Shown piece after piece: positions 1 through 9,297 of a stretch of DNA of 64,000 bases. Source of the stretch: Pseudomaricurvus sp033283335 (GTDB lineage Bacteria > Pseudomonadota > Gammaproteobacteria > Pseudomonadales > Cellvibrionaceae); assembly GCA_033283335.1 (NCBI GenBank), contig JAWMQP010000004.1:62001-126000 (forward strand), read 5' to 3'. The number at the start of each line of letters is the position of its first letter. Within the stretch, counting starts at the first letter, position 1. The position numbers and the translations under genes are program-made. Under the pieces are notes generated by a model. The model had not been told where the DNA came from, did not search any database, and worked only from the letters and a program-made list of their open reading frames with translations.

Positions 1-1386
1 AAAAAGTTTTACGACTATTACGATCAGCAATTCAATCAACGCTGGCAACTGAAGCGCGGCCTCTATTTCAGTCGCGAGCATTACGGCGTTGATCGCCTGA
101 CCGTCAACCCGTTCAGCTGGTACGAACAGCACATCGATTCCCTCGCCGATACCCTGCGCCAGTTTCCCATCGCTGAAGCGGCCCAAACGGCGTTGCTGCA
201 ATTGATGGAAGGCGATAGCCCATTAACGCCCAGCGACTGGAGCCAGCAACAGCGTATCGATACCCTGCGAAAAACCAGTTTCCATGATTTTCTGACTCAA
301 TACGCTCAACTGCCTCGAGAGGCCATAGATGTCTTTCGCGATAATATGAAAGGCATCTGGGGCGTAGGCTGGGAATCCCTCTCCACCCTGGAGGCTATCC
401 GCCTGGGAATGCCCGGCGCCGAACGTCTCGGTGTCACAGCCGAAGAACTCGACCTCCACGATGAGGAACCCTACATTTTTCACTTCCCCGACGGCAATGC
501 CGGAGTCGCCCGAGCGCTGGTACGTTACCTGATTCCGCGCGCTGTACCCGGCAACACGATGGAAGACCTGGTTACCAGCCGGGTCGACTACAGCCAGCTC
601 GACAGTGACGTCACGAGAGTGCGCTTACGTCTCAACAGCACCGCCGTACAGGTACAACACAGCGCAGATGAAAAGACCGTGGATATAACCTATGTGCGCG
701 ACCAGCAAAGCTATCGGGTGCGTGGCCGGCACGTGGTAATGGCCTGTTACAACAACCTGATTCCGTTTATCTGCCCCGAAGTCCCCGAGGCACAGCGACA
801 GGCACTGGATTATGCCGAAAAAGTGCCGCTGGTGTACGCCAACGTCGCGGTCACCAACTGGCGGGCGTTTGCCAAATCGGGTTTCAGCGGTTTTCACACC
901 CCCAAATCCGACATGTTTCATACCATTGAGATGGATTTCCCGGTCAGTATGGGCGGTTACCAGTTCAGCCCCAACCCGGATGCACCCACCATACTGCATG
1001 CCAGCATGATTCCCGCGTTTCCCTATCAGGGACTCAGCAGTCGCGAGCAGCACAAGCTGGGGCGTCATCGACTGTATCAAATGGCGTTTGAAGAGTTCGA
1101 AGACGACCTGTTCAAACAATTGGACGGCGCCCTGGGCTCCTGGGGCCTGGACGTTGAGCGGGATATTACCGCCATTACCGTAAACCGCTGGCCTCACGGT
1201 TACGCCTACGAATACAACGAACTGTTCGACGAGCCCAACTTTGGTCCCGACCAGGGACCGCACATCGCCGGGCGTGCGCGCCTGGGGCGCATCTCCATCG
1301 CCAACTCCGACGCCTCAGCTTACGCCTATGTCAATGGTGCGATGGACGCAGCGGCGCGAGCGGTGGAAGAACAACTGCCAAGTTGA
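1..1386 (+). CDS. FAD-dependent oxidoreductase, spermidine-dehydrogenase-like (5' end missing)
   Basis: The reading frame is open from base 1, so the start and the N-terminal FAD-binding Rossmann segment lie outside the window; 461 residues remain. The C-terminal part (NRWPHGYAYEYNELFD, then HIAGRARLGRISIANSDA and AYAYVNGAMDAA) has the layout of the FAD-closing end of spermidine dehydrogenase-type flavoproteins. In that family the enzyme oxidises spermidine at a secondary amine to 1,3-diaminopropane and 4-aminobutyraldehyde, usually in the periplasm. The assignment is by resemblance only, because the signal peptide and dinucleotide motif cannot be seen. The gamma-glutamylputrescine genes downstream agree with a polyamine role. 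A strong terminator follows the stop. Other flavin amine oxidases remain possible. Confidence 0.7.
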   Translation, partial: KKFYDYYDQQFNQRWQLKRGLYFSREHYGVDRLTVNPFSWYEQHIDSLADTLRQFPIAEAAQTALLQLMEGDSPLTPSDWSQQQRIDTLRKTSFHDFLTQYAQLPREAIDVFRDNMKGIWGVGWESLSTLEAIRLGMPGAERLGVTAEELDLHDEEPYIFHFPDGNAGVARALVRYLIPRAVPGNTMEDLVTSRVDYSQLDSDVTRVRLRLNSTAVQVQHSADEKTVDITYVRDQQSYRVRGRHVVMACYNNLIPFICPEVPEAQRQALDYAEKVPLVYANVAVTNWRAFAKSGFSGFHTPKSDMFHTIEMDFPVSMGGYQFSPNPDAPTILHASMIPAFPYQGLSSREQHKLGRHRLYQMAFEEFEDDLFKQLDGALGSWGLDVERDITAITVNRWPHGYAYEYNELFDEPNFGPDQGPHIAGRARLGRISIANSDASAYAYVNGAMDAAARAVEEQLPS

Positions 1387-1414
1387 GCTGATCCCGCAAC
1401 AGTCACAAGCCACG

Positions 1415-1446
1415 AAAAAGGGCGACTCATTGAGTCGCCCTTTTTC
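1415..1446. terminator. Bidirectional rho-independent terminator
   Basis: A 9-bp perfect stem (GGGCGACTC / GAGTCGCCC, loop ATT) is flanked by five A on the left and five T on the right. It sits between two convergent genes, the flavoprotein and a membrane protein, and can end transcription from both sides. Confidence 0.85.
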
Positions 1447-1478
1447 GTTAGTCGAGAGCATTGATGCTCTGACGGCTA

Positions 1479-2351
1479 TCAGTGATGCACTTTCATGCTG
1501 TCACCCAGTACCGTGTGCTCACCCTCGGATTCCGCATGCCACTCAAACAAGTTCAGCTCGATAAAGGCAAAGGCCACAATCCACAGGAAGGCATCCCAGA
1601 AATCGAGGAAGTCGCCGTCGAACCCCCAGAAAATCGCGCACACCAGTAGTATCAAATACAGCACCGCCTTGATGCTGGTGGTGATTTTTAAAATCCCGCC
1701 GGTCAACTTGCCTTTCATCTGCAACCACACGTCGATACTCAAGATCACCACCACCAACAGCCAGTCAGAGGCGTTCACCACATCAATCAGTGCCAGCCAC
1801 TGGGCAGAACGCAGGGCATCAGCGTCGGTCAGAATAGCCGCATTGGGCAACTGGTAGAACATCTCGGTGCTGGCGATGTTTGCGCAATTGGCAGTGGTGA
1901 GTGTCTCGAACTCATCGAGATCAGTCATAAACGACAGGTTCAATGCCTGGCTGCACAAATCTTTTATCACCGTTGGCTCAAACGCGTGCACCACCACATA
2001 CTTGGACACATAGCCGTACACGGCATAGGCAATCACCAGGTAGCACAGCAGCTTGATGGCGGTCAGTCCCCACTTCAACCCGCCCTTCAGTTTTTCATCG
2101 GAGATAACCCAGGTTTCCAGCTCGAAAATCAACAGCAATATGACCCAGGAGGTGGTATCAATACTGGCGGCATAACCTTCAATCAACTGTGACAGGGACA
2201 AACCATCGGCGAACAAGTGCGCCGATGCATTCCAGTCTTCGATAAAAAACAGAACGGCATTGAATGCCAACAGACAGTAAACGCTGTACTTGAAAATCTG
2301 AAACCAGGACATCGAATTTCGATGGCCCGTTGCGGTGCTACTCATAGACAT
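1479..2351 (-). CDS. Multi-spanning membrane protein of unknown function
   Basis: A 290-residue protein with roughly five to six hydrophobic segments: near residues 14-35, 65-85, 95-118, 190-210, 220-240 and 245-268. Between the third and fourth segment is a soluble loop of about 75 residues with three cysteines (DLCSQAL, TANCANI), which may be exposed outside the membrane. The sequence has an internal resemblance between the segment near LLLIFELETWV and the later LVVVILSIDVWLQMKGKLTGGILK, each followed by a KGG/TGG-type turn, suggesting two related halves. I do not recognise the family. ATG at 2351 is chosen, preceded by AAAGG; ATG at 2345 is an alternative. It is transcribed toward the shared terminator. 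Confidence 0.75.
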   Translation of the reverse strand: MSMSSTATGHRNSMSWFQIFKYSVYCLLAFNAVLFFIEDWNASAHLFADGLSLSQLIEGYAASIDTTSWVILLLIFELETWVISDEKLKGGLKWGLTAIKLLCYLVIAYAVYGYVSKYVVVHAFEPTVIKDLCSQALNLSFMTDLDEFETLTTANCANIASTEMFYQLPNAAILTDADALRSAQWLALIDVVNASDWLLVVVILSIDVWLQMKGKLTGGILKITTSIKAVLYLILLVCAIFWGFDGDFLDFWDAFLWIVAFAFIELNLFEWHAESEGEHTVLGDSMKVHH

Positions 2352-2640
2352 ACGCCTTTGCTCTACCTCAGGAAATCATTTTTTATCATAACCGGAGTTA
2401 AACGGTCCGCGACCATTCGCCGGATGTGCCTGTCTCTCTCCCATGAGTGCCCGCTATAACCGTTGGTCATGAATCGTGATGCATTATTGTAAGCAAACAA
2501 ATGCCAGGCCAACAGCGCTCTGTATTTGCGCGGTGGTTGCCAAATAAGCAGCAGGCAATTATGATTTAGCCATAAACCGAATTAACATTCAATATCCTCG
2601 GCATTCAATGCCCTGGTGGATACACGCAACATGGTGATCA

Positions 2641-3945
2641 GTGAGCGCAACAACCCCATCCAATAACCCCAGTCATGGGCATGTAGATTCCTACTATGCC
2701 GCCACCGCCAAGGGCATTACAGACTTTCCCCAATTACAGGGCGAGATCGAGGCCGATGTCTGTGTCATCGGCGGCGGCTACACTGGCTTGTCAGCAGCAC
2801 TACACCTGGCCGAACGCGGTTACAAGGTGGCGCTGCTGGAGGCCGAGCGCATTGGCTGGGGAGCCTCGGGACGCAACGGCGGGCATGTGGGCATTGGCCA
2901 GCGACTCGACCAGCAAACCCTGGAAGCGAAAGTCGGCCAGGAGATGGCCAAGGTATACTGGCAGCTGGGGCTCGAAGCGGTACAGACGGTCAAGGACCTG
3001 GTGCAGCGTCATAACATCGACTGCGATCTCAAAGCCGGCGCCTTGCACGTCACCCACAAAGCCGCGCACGCCGCCGATTACCGGGCAGAAGTGGAACACC
3101 TGCAACAGCACTACAACTACCAGTCAATTCGCTTTGTCGAGCAGGACGAAGTGCGCCAACTGGTGGGCTCGGAGCAATACGTCTGTGGCACCGAAGACAG
3201 TTTCTCCTGTCACCTGCACCCGCTCAACTACGCTCTGGGACTGGCCCGTGCCGCCCGCGACGCCGGCGTGCAGTTGTTTGAACACAGCCGGGTAACCGGC
3301 TACAGCACCGGAGCCCAGCCGCTGGTATCCACCGCCCAGGGCACGGTAAAAGCCAAATTTGTGGTGCTCGGTTGCAACGGCTACCTGGGCAAGCTGGAAC
3401 CGCGCCTGGCCGGCAAGATCATGCCCATCAACAATTTTGTGCTGGCCACAGAACCCCTGAGTGAGGCTCAGTGCCGGGAACTGATCCGCAACGACACCTC
3501 GGTGGCCGATTCCCTGTTTGTTATCAACTACTGGAAGCTGTCTGGCGATAACCGCCTGCTGTTTGGCGGCGGCGAAAATTACACCAGCCGTTTCCCCCGA
3601 GACATGAAAACGTTTGTGCGGAAATACATGCTGCGAGTCTACCCTCAGCTGGCCAACACCCGCATCGATTACGCCTGGGGCGGCACCCTGGCCATTACCC
3701 TCAATCGCATGCCGCATTTCGGTCGCCTGGAAGACAATGTGTTCTACGCCCAGGGCTATTCCGGCCACGGCGTCCCCACCGCCACCATGGCCGGCAAGTT
3801 ACTGGCGGAAGCGGTGGCCGGTACTGCCGAACGGTTTGACGTGATGGCCAGTTACCCCACCCACACCTTCCCCGGCGGTACCTTATTGCGTTGGCCGGGA
3901 TTAGTGGCGGGAATGTTGTATTACTCACTGCGAGATAAAATGTAA
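2641..3945 (+). CDS. puuB: Gamma-glutamylputrescine oxidase-like FAD oxidoreductase (first copy)
   Basis: A 434-residue protein of the DAO family. The ADP-binding motif VIGGGYTGLSAALHLAERG lies near residues 42-60, followed by EAERIGWGASGRNGGH, the typical glycine-rich segment of PuuB/glycine-oxidase-like enzymes. The C-terminus has the FAD-closing stretch YAQGYSGHGVPTATMAGKLL. In the Puu pathway PuuB oxidises gamma-glutamylputrescine to gamma-glutamyl-gamma-aminobutyraldehyde with H2O2 release in the cytoplasm. The start is the GTG at 2641, the first in-frame start, because an upstream ATG at 2608 runs into a stop; no good Shine-Dalgarno is visible. A second copy lies at 19,480 on the other strand. 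Confidence 0.82.
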   Translation: MSATTPSNNPSHGHVDSYYAATAKGITDFPQLQGEIEADVCVIGGGYTGLSAALHLAERGYKVALLEAERIGWGASGRNGGHVGIGQRLDQQTLEAKVGQEMAKVYWQLGLEAVQTVKDLVQRHNIDCDLKAGALHVTHKAAHAADYRAEVEHLQQHYNYQSIRFVEQDEVRQLVGSEQYVCGTEDSFSCHLHPLNYALGLARAARDAGVQLFEHSRVTGYSTGAQPLVSTAQGTVKAKFVVLGCNGYLGKLEPRLAGKIMPINNFVLATEPLSEAQCRELIRNDTSVADSLFVINYWKLSGDNRLLFGGGENYTSRFPRDMKTFVRKYMLRVYPQLANTRIDYAWGGTLAITLNRMPHFGRLEDNVFYAQGYSGHGVPTATMAGKLLAEAVAGTAERFDVMASYPTHTFPGGTLLRWPGLVAGMLYYSLRDKM

Positions 3946-4088
3946 AATAATGCGCCAAAAGGCGTCGACAAAAACACTCGCAACAAACAAGTCCTATAAC
4001 GCACGCAAAGACAACCAATTTATAACGATTGATGGCGCTCAAGCTGAGAGAAAGATAAAAACCTTACAACAATTGAGAGGATGATTGC

Positions 4089-6500
4089 ATGACCAAGCAT
4101 TCACGCTTTACCCGGCATTCGCTGGCCCTGGCGGTCAGTGGTGCCATTAGCCTGGGCTCTGCCACGGCATTAGCACAAGAAAAATGGGCCATTGAAGAAG
4201 TTACCGTCACCGCCCAGAAACGTGAGCAAAGCCTGCAGGATGTACCGCTGTCGGTATCGGCCTTTAGCGGCAACATGATTCGGGATGCAAAAGTGACCGA
4301 CGCCAAGGAATTGTCGGTACTGACACCCGGTGTGACCGGTGATTCGGACGACAGCTTCCTCGACTCCATCAACATTCGCGGCATTGTCACCAACGACTTT
4401 GGGGTAGGTGCCGAACCCTCGGTGGGGATGTACCAGGATGGGGTCTATCTGGGTCGTACCGGCGGCGCAGTCACCAGCTTTTTCGATATTTCCGGGGTGG
4501 AAGTGGTGAAAGGGCCACAGGGTACCCTGTTTGGTCGTAACTCTTCCGCCGGTGCCATCAGCATCAAAACCAATCGACCCGACACCCAGGCCTTGAGCGG
4601 CAGCATTGATGTGGGCCTGGGCGAGGACAACTACAACACCTTCACGGGTGTCATCAATGTCCCCCTCAGCGATCAATGGGCCATGCGCGCAGCGATCTAC
4701 CACGAAGAAGTGGACGGCTGGATCAAGAACCTGGCCGGCGGCGACGATTACGGTTGGAACAACAACGATGCCGCCCGCGTTTCTTTTGGCTACGAAGGCG
4801 ACAAGTTGTCGGCGGTGCTGGCTCTGGAATACGAAGACCGTGAAGCCAATGGTTCAATCTACAATGTCACCAACCTGCCCAACGAACCCCAAGTCACGGG
4901 CTGGGACCAGCCAACCAGCAAATACGGTGTGGTTAACAGTGACCTTGGCAGTGCCAGTAAAGACGAGGGTGAAGTCTGGGGTGCGACCCTGACCCTGGAA
5001 TATGACCTTAACAGTGATTACAGCCTCACCTCCATTACCGCTATCCGCGGTCACAACTACGCCTATCTGGAAGACTTTGACGGTTCGCCGTTTGCCATCG
5101 ACCACTATGGCCAGGATCAGGAACAGAAATACTACAGCCAGGAAATTCGCCTGAATTACAACGGTGATGGCCCCGTCACCTGGTTCGCCGGTGCCTCTTT
5201 CTATAAGGAAAAACTGAAGGCGAAGGTGACCGACTCCTACGATGAAGACCAGCAGTGTGGTTTTGCGACGGCCGCTTATTACGCCAGTGAATATGGCGGC
5301 ACCTACGATCCTGCTGACTACAATTGCGCCAGTTACTATTACTTTGCCTACGCCGCTAACTATGGCGCGTCGGGTCCCCTGGATAACGGCCCGGGCGCGG
5401 GTTACATCACCGAATCCCGTTATGTAGATGCTGAATACGATGGCTGGGGTATCTACGGCGACGCCACCTGGCACGCCACTGACAGCATCGACCTGACCTT
5501 TGGCTTGCGTTACACCGAAGACTCCCGTGACTTTGGTCTCTGGGTCACCGAGGACGAAGGCAACTACCCGTCGGTATTCAATGGCGCCGCTTACACGGAC
5601 ACCTACGTTTACACGGATAACACCTGGGAGAACCTCTCCCCCCGTATCGCCCTCAACTGGACCGTCAGCGAAGAGCTGTCGGCGTTCGTGAACATTTCCA
5701 GAGGCTACAAAGCGGGCGGTTACAACTCCAGCGACCTCGAGTACCTCAATGGCACCAGTGGCTATGACTTTTTGTTTGACGCGATTGTCAACGCCGTGGA
5801 TGGCGATGGCAGTGTCTCCGCCAACGCCACCGGCCTGGTTGATATTCCAGCGTTTGATGAAGAAACCGTGCTCAACTACGAGATGGGTATAAAATCCAAC
5901 TTCTGGGATCGTCGGGTACAGCTGAACGCCAGCATTTACCAGTATGAGTTTGAAGATTACCAGGTGAATTTCTTCAACTCCGACACCAACACCGTCAATG
6001 TGGCCAATGCGGGCGATGCCGAAGGTCGTGGCCTGGAAGCGGATATCCGTATCCTTCCAACGCCCAACCTGGACATCTACCTGGGTGTGTCGCTGATGGA
6101 TACCGAACTGGTCAAGGTGAAGAGCGAAGCCATCTGTGACACAGACTGTAAGGGCAACCAGCTGCCAGGTACGGTAGAAACCAGCTACGCGCTGGTGGCA
6201 ACCTACACCTTGCCGGTGGATAAGGGTGACTGGCGCTTTACCCTGGAAAACTTCTACCAGGACGACTTTTCCGTCGACTTTGACGACCGCAAGGATTTGC
6301 GCGGCGATGATTACAACAAAGTCAACGCCCGTGTCGGCTTTGAAAGCCACACCGGCTGGTCGGCCAGTGTCTACGTGGAAAACCTCACCGATGAAGAGTA
6401 TTACATCGGTGCCGCCTACTCGGACTTCACCATCGGTGCGCACCGTATTGGGCCTCAACGGGGACGATTTGTTGGCGCGGAGATGAGCTACAACTTCTAA
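4089..6500 (+). CDS. TonB-dependent outer-membrane receptor
   Basis: An 803-residue receptor with a Sec signal peptide (residues 1-29, ending ATALAQ). The TonB-box/plug start is EEVTVTAQKREQSLQDVPLS near residue 34; the plug contains the usual GTLFGRNSSAGAISI motif near residue 145. The barrel ends in RGRFVGAEMSYNF, with the terminal aromatic residue needed for barrel insertion. GAGAGG stands 9 bases before the ATG. It is the broad-substrate type common in marine Cellvibrionales, and the substrate cannot be named from sequence. It lies directly downstream of puuB, with a 143-bp gap, so uptake of an amine-containing or nitrogenous compound is possible but unproven. A strong terminator follows. 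Confidence 0.9.
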   Translation: MTKHSRFTRHSLALAVSGAISLGSATALAQEKWAIEEVTVTAQKREQSLQDVPLSVSAFSGNMIRDAKVTDAKELSVLTPGVTGDSDDSFLDSINIRGIVTNDFGVGAEPSVGMYQDGVYLGRTGGAVTSFFDISGVEVVKGPQGTLFGRNSSAGAISIKTNRPDTQALSGSIDVGLGEDNYNTFTGVINVPLSDQWAMRAAIYHEEVDGWIKNLAGGDDYGWNNNDAARVSFGYEGDKLSAVLALEYEDREANGSIYNVTNLPNEPQVTGWDQPTSKYGVVNSDLGSASKDEGEVWGATLTLEYDLNSDYSLTSITAIRGHNYAYLEDFDGSPFAIDHYGQDQEQKYYSQEIRLNYNGDGPVTWFAGASFYKEKLKAKVTDSYDEDQQCGFATAAYYASEYGGTYDPADYNCASYYYFAYAANYGASGPLDNGPGAGYITESRYVDAEYDGWGIYGDATWHATDSIDLTFGLRYTEDSRDFGLWVTEDEGNYPSVFNGAAYTDTYVYTDNTWENLSPRIALNWTVSEELSAFVNISRGYKAGGYNSSDLEYLNGTSGYDFLFDAIVNAVDGDGSVSANATGLVDIPAFDEETVLNYEMGIKSNFWDRRVQLNASIYQYEFEDYQVNFFNSDTNTVNVANAGDAEGRGLEADIRILPTPNLDIYLGVSLMDTELVKVKSEAICDTDCKGNQLPGTVETSYALVATYTLPVDKGDWRFTLENFYQDDFSVDFDDRKDLRGDDYNKVNARVGFESHTGWSASVYVENLTDEEYYIGAAYSDFTIGAHRIGPQRGRFVGAEMSYNF

Positions 6501-6516
6501 CCTGCACGTTCCCCCT

Positions 6517-6545
6517 AAAGAGCCGGCCCCGCCGGCTCTTTTTAT
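6517..6545 (+). terminator. Rho-independent terminator after the TonB receptor
   Basis: A perfect GC-rich stem (AAAGAGCCGGC / GCCGGCTCTTT, loop CCC) ends in a run of T at 6539-6543, 17 bases after the receptor stop codon. Confidence 0.9.
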
Positions 6546-6643
6546 TTGTCTGCTGTCTATCTAGAACCTTGACTCCCGATACTGGCTTGGAGCCTTCGAC
6601 CGGGATTGTTATAGTCCCTTTTTTCCCGCTGTCAGGTATGCGC

Positions 6644-8620
6644 ATGAACCCCCGCGAAACGTTTTTTAAAGCCCTCAATTTCGTCAAACAGGGCCAGTTC
6701 ACCGAGGCGCTGCCACTCTGTCAGCAGCTGTTGAAACTCAACCCCAACGAGGTCAACAACCTGCGCTTGCTGGGACAGATCCAGCATCGACAGGGCCGGC
6801 TCGCCGAGGCCAGGGCCAGCTTTAGCCGGGTGGTGCAATTGGCACCGGATTATGCCCACGCTTACATGGATCTGGGCTTTGTCGAACAGGATCTCGATCA
6901 TCTAGCTGAGGCTGAACAAACCCTGGCCAAAGCCTTGTCCCTCGACAGTAAACTGCATCCGGCTCGACGTGCTCTCTACGCGGTGCTCCTGGCACAGGAA
7001 AAATTTGATGAAGCACGCAAACTGGAAGCGGTACTGCAAGAGCGTGAAGCGATCGCCGGCAAGGTACAGTCTGCTTTTGAGCTGTTTAAAGCGCAGGAAT
7101 TTGATCAAATGGAAAGCCTGTGTCAGAACATCCTGCAACAAGACCCCGGCAATTTAGCCATCGCCCGACTGCTTGCCGATTATGCCAGTCGCAACCTCAA
7201 CCCTGTGCGCGCCGAACGCCTGTTTCGCCTCATCCTGCAGCGGGCGCAGGAGAACTGCCGAGCCTGGAATGGCCTGGCCCGAGCACTGACGCAACAGGAT
7301 AACGTGGACGAGGCCCTGCAGTGCATCAAGCGCAGTCAGGAAATAGATCCCGCCAACCTCGACACCAAAGCGGTCGAGGCCGATGCCCATATTCGCCGCT
7401 ACGACTACGAAGCGGGCATTGAGCTGTACAAAGAAATCCTGCAACAGCAACCAGATCGAAATTCAATCCGTTCGCAGCTTGGTCTTACCCTGAAAACCGT
7501 CGGTCGCCAGGATGAAGCCATTGCCCAGTTTGACCACTGCATCGCGAACGATGAAAGCTTTGGCGAGGCTTACTGGGCCTTGTCAGACATGAAGACTTAC
7601 GCCTTTACGGAGGCTCAAATGGATACCATGAGCCGGGTTTGGCAACGGTCTGACCTACCCGACCGGGATCGAGTATATCTGGGCTACGGACTCGGCAAGG
7701 CGCTGGAACATCGCCAGCAGTATGCTGAGGCGTTCAAGTATTATGAGCAGGCCAACCAGGTACAAAAGACTCTGGTTGAATACAGCGCAGAAGCCAACCG
7801 TCGCCTGACGGATGGCATTATCGAAACCTTTACGCCCGAGCTGTTTGAGCGGCTGGCCAGAACTGCCGAGGATGCAGTAACGCCCATCTTTGTGGTCAGT
7901 CTACCGCGCTCGGGCTCCACCTTGCAGGAGCAGATACTCGCCAGCCACTCCCAGGTCGAAGGCACCCAGGAGTTGCCCTACCTGACCCGCATGGCAGCTA
8001 TGCTGCACCGCGGTCAAACACCAAGAAGCCAGCAGGCTTTTCCAGCCGGAGTCGGCGAGCTTACCCCGGCACAGATCGACAACATGGCGGAAGAATACCT
8101 TGCCAAGGCGGACTTCCACCGGCGAGAGAAAACGCCGTTTTTTATCGACAAGTTACCCAACAACTTCCTGTACATCGGTCTCATTGCTCTGTGCTTTCCG
8201 CACGCAAAGATCATCAATGCCCGACGTCATCCCATGGATTCGTGCCTGGGGTGTTACAAACAACTCTGGGCCACGGGGCAACACTTTACCTACGATCTGG
8301 AAGACCTCGGTCACTATTACCGGGATTATGATCGACTGATGCAGCACTGGCATCAGGTGCTGCCCGGGCGGATACTCGATGTGCACTACGAACAGGTAGT
8401 GGACGACCTGGAAAGTCATGTGCATCGCTTGCTGGATTACTGCGGACTGGAGTTTGAAGAAAACTGCATCAACTTCCACCAGACCCAACGGGTGGTGAAA
8501 ACCTCCAGTTCGGAACAGGTGCGCAAACCGATTTATCGCTCGGCACTGGCTTACTGGAAAAACTTTGAAGAAGAGTTAGAGCCGTTGAAAAAAGTACTGG
8601 GAGAATTGGCAGAAGACTGA
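6644..8620 (+). CDS. TPR-repeat sulfotransferase
   Basis: A 658-residue two-part protein. Residues 1 to about 390 are tetratricopeptide repeats (for example NEVNNLRLLGQIQHRQGRLAEARASF and the following PDYAHAYMDLGFVEQDL segment). The C-terminal part is a sulfotransferase domain with the PAPS 5'-phosphosulfate loop VSLPRSGSTLQEQI, then NARRHPMDSCLGCYKQLW, a typical 3'-phosphate-binding region (Arg/Ser). It probably transfers sulfate from PAPS to an unknown acceptor. ATG at 6644 is chosen because AGG stands 7 bases before it; 6638 and a TTG at 6569 are in frame but have poor context. No signal peptide is seen, so action in the cytoplasm is expected. The gene is separated from the TonB receptor by a terminator and seems to be its own unit. 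Confidence 0.85.
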   Translation: MNPRETFFKALNFVKQGQFTEALPLCQQLLKLNPNEVNNLRLLGQIQHRQGRLAEARASFSRVVQLAPDYAHAYMDLGFVEQDLDHLAEAEQTLAKALSLDSKLHPARRALYAVLLAQEKFDEARKLEAVLQEREAIAGKVQSAFELFKAQEFDQMESLCQNILQQDPGNLAIARLLADYASRNLNPVRAERLFRLILQRAQENCRAWNGLARALTQQDNVDEALQCIKRSQEIDPANLDTKAVEADAHIRRYDYEAGIELYKEILQQQPDRNSIRSQLGLTLKTVGRQDEAIAQFDHCIANDESFGEAYWALSDMKTYAFTEAQMDTMSRVWQRSDLPDRDRVYLGYGLGKALEHRQQYAEAFKYYEQANQVQKTLVEYSAEANRRLTDGIIETFTPELFERLARTAEDAVTPIFVVSLPRSGSTLQEQILASHSQVEGTQELPYLTRMAAMLHRGQTPRSQQAFPAGVGELTPAQIDNMAEEYLAKADFHRREKTPFFIDKLPNNFLYIGLIALCFPHAKIINARRHPMDSCLGCYKQLWATGQHFTYDLEDLGHYYRDYDRLMQHWHQVLPGRILDVHYEQVVDDLESHVHRLLDYCGLEFEENCINFHQTQRVVKTSSSEQVRKPIYRSALAYWKNFEEELEPLKKVLGELAED

Positions 8621-8650
8621 GGAGTGGAATTTCACTGAAAACTTGGATTG

Positions 8651-8828
8651 CGTCATCGCGAGCGAAGCGAAGCGACAAGGTGAATGCTGATTTCAGCAGA
8701 GAAGGTGGCCTGGGCCATCCATTACAGCACGCTGTTAGCTACATCGTGCAAAACATGGATTGCCGCGTTGCCTTCAGGTACCTACTCGGCGCTACGCTTT
8801 TATGCCCTTTGGGTACCTCGCAATGACG
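8651..8828. repeat. REP/MITE-like intergenic element with terminal inverted repeats
   Basis: The ends are inverted copies of CGTCATYGCGAG (8651-8662 and 8817-8828, 11 of 12 match). Inside, TGGATTGC occurs at both ends and GGTACC occurs twice around GCGCTACGC. The left end has the AGCGAAGCGAAGCGA pattern common in bacterial intergenic repeats. No transposase is encoded, so it looks like a non-autonomous dispersed repeat lying between two convergent genes. Confidence 0.55.
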
Positions 8829-8838
8829 GATAGGTGGT

Positions 8839-9195
8839 TTATTTTTCGTAAATCACGTACAGCTTCTTCGCCGTTTCCACGGTGGTCCAGGTTCCGCTGA
8901 AGCCCGCCGGGATGGCAAACATATCACCTTTCTGCAGGGTGATTTCCTGACCTTCGTGATCAGCCACAATCACTTTACCCTCCAGCATAAAACACACTTC
9001 TTCCTCGGTGTAGTTCACCTTGTGGGTGCCTGGCTCGCCCTGCCAGATGCCCGCGCCAAAGGTCTGGTCCTTGTTGTCGTAACAGTGCCAGATCAACTGC
9101 GCCGGGTGTCCGGCGAGAATTTTTTCCTGATCCGGCAGATACGCTTCTGCTTCCACCTGATCGGTGCCGATTAATTTAATGTCGCTGACAGACAT
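8839..9195 (-). CDS. Single-domain cupin protein
   Basis: A 118-residue cupin with a barrel of the DUF861/EutQ-like type: GAGIWQGEPGTHKVNYTEEE, then CFMLEGKVIVADHEGQEI, then KGDMFAIPAGFSGTW. Such proteins can bind metals and act on small nitrogenous compounds, but many lack known activity. AGGAG stands 7 bases before the ATG at 9195, which decides the start over a longer frame reaching 9255. The gene follows the amidohydrolase on the same strand with about 100 bases between the amidohydrolase stop and this start in the opposite order, so it may have its own promoter. Function is not known. Confidence 0.8.
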   Translation of the reverse strand: MSVSDIKLIGTDQVEAEAYLPDQEKILAGHPAQLIWHCYDNKDQTFGAGIWQGEPGTHKVNYTEEEVCFMLEGKVIVADHEGQEITLQKGDMFAIPAGFSGTWTTVETAKKLYVIYEK

Positions 9196-9297
9196 GGTTA
9201 ACTCCTGAAAGTTTGCTCGGCGTTTCCACGGGAGAAACGCCGCGAATTTATTCACACGTCTTAACGTTTAAAGATCGTGTGATAATTAAAAAAACTA

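Noticed and set aside
625..1263. Antisense frame inside the first flavoprotein
   Set aside because: No domain or start signal; the plus strand frame is continuous and protein-like.
4854..6458. Long antisense open frame of 534 codons inside the TonB receptor
   Set aside because: It is the mirror of a well-supported receptor with signal peptide and terminal aromatic; the antisense product has no recognisable domain and no ribosome-binding site.
6569..6643. TTG extension of the TPR-sulfotransferase and a TTGACT promoter box at its start
   Set aside because: There is no ribosome-binding site at the TTG. No -10 box lies at 16-18 bases from TTGACT.
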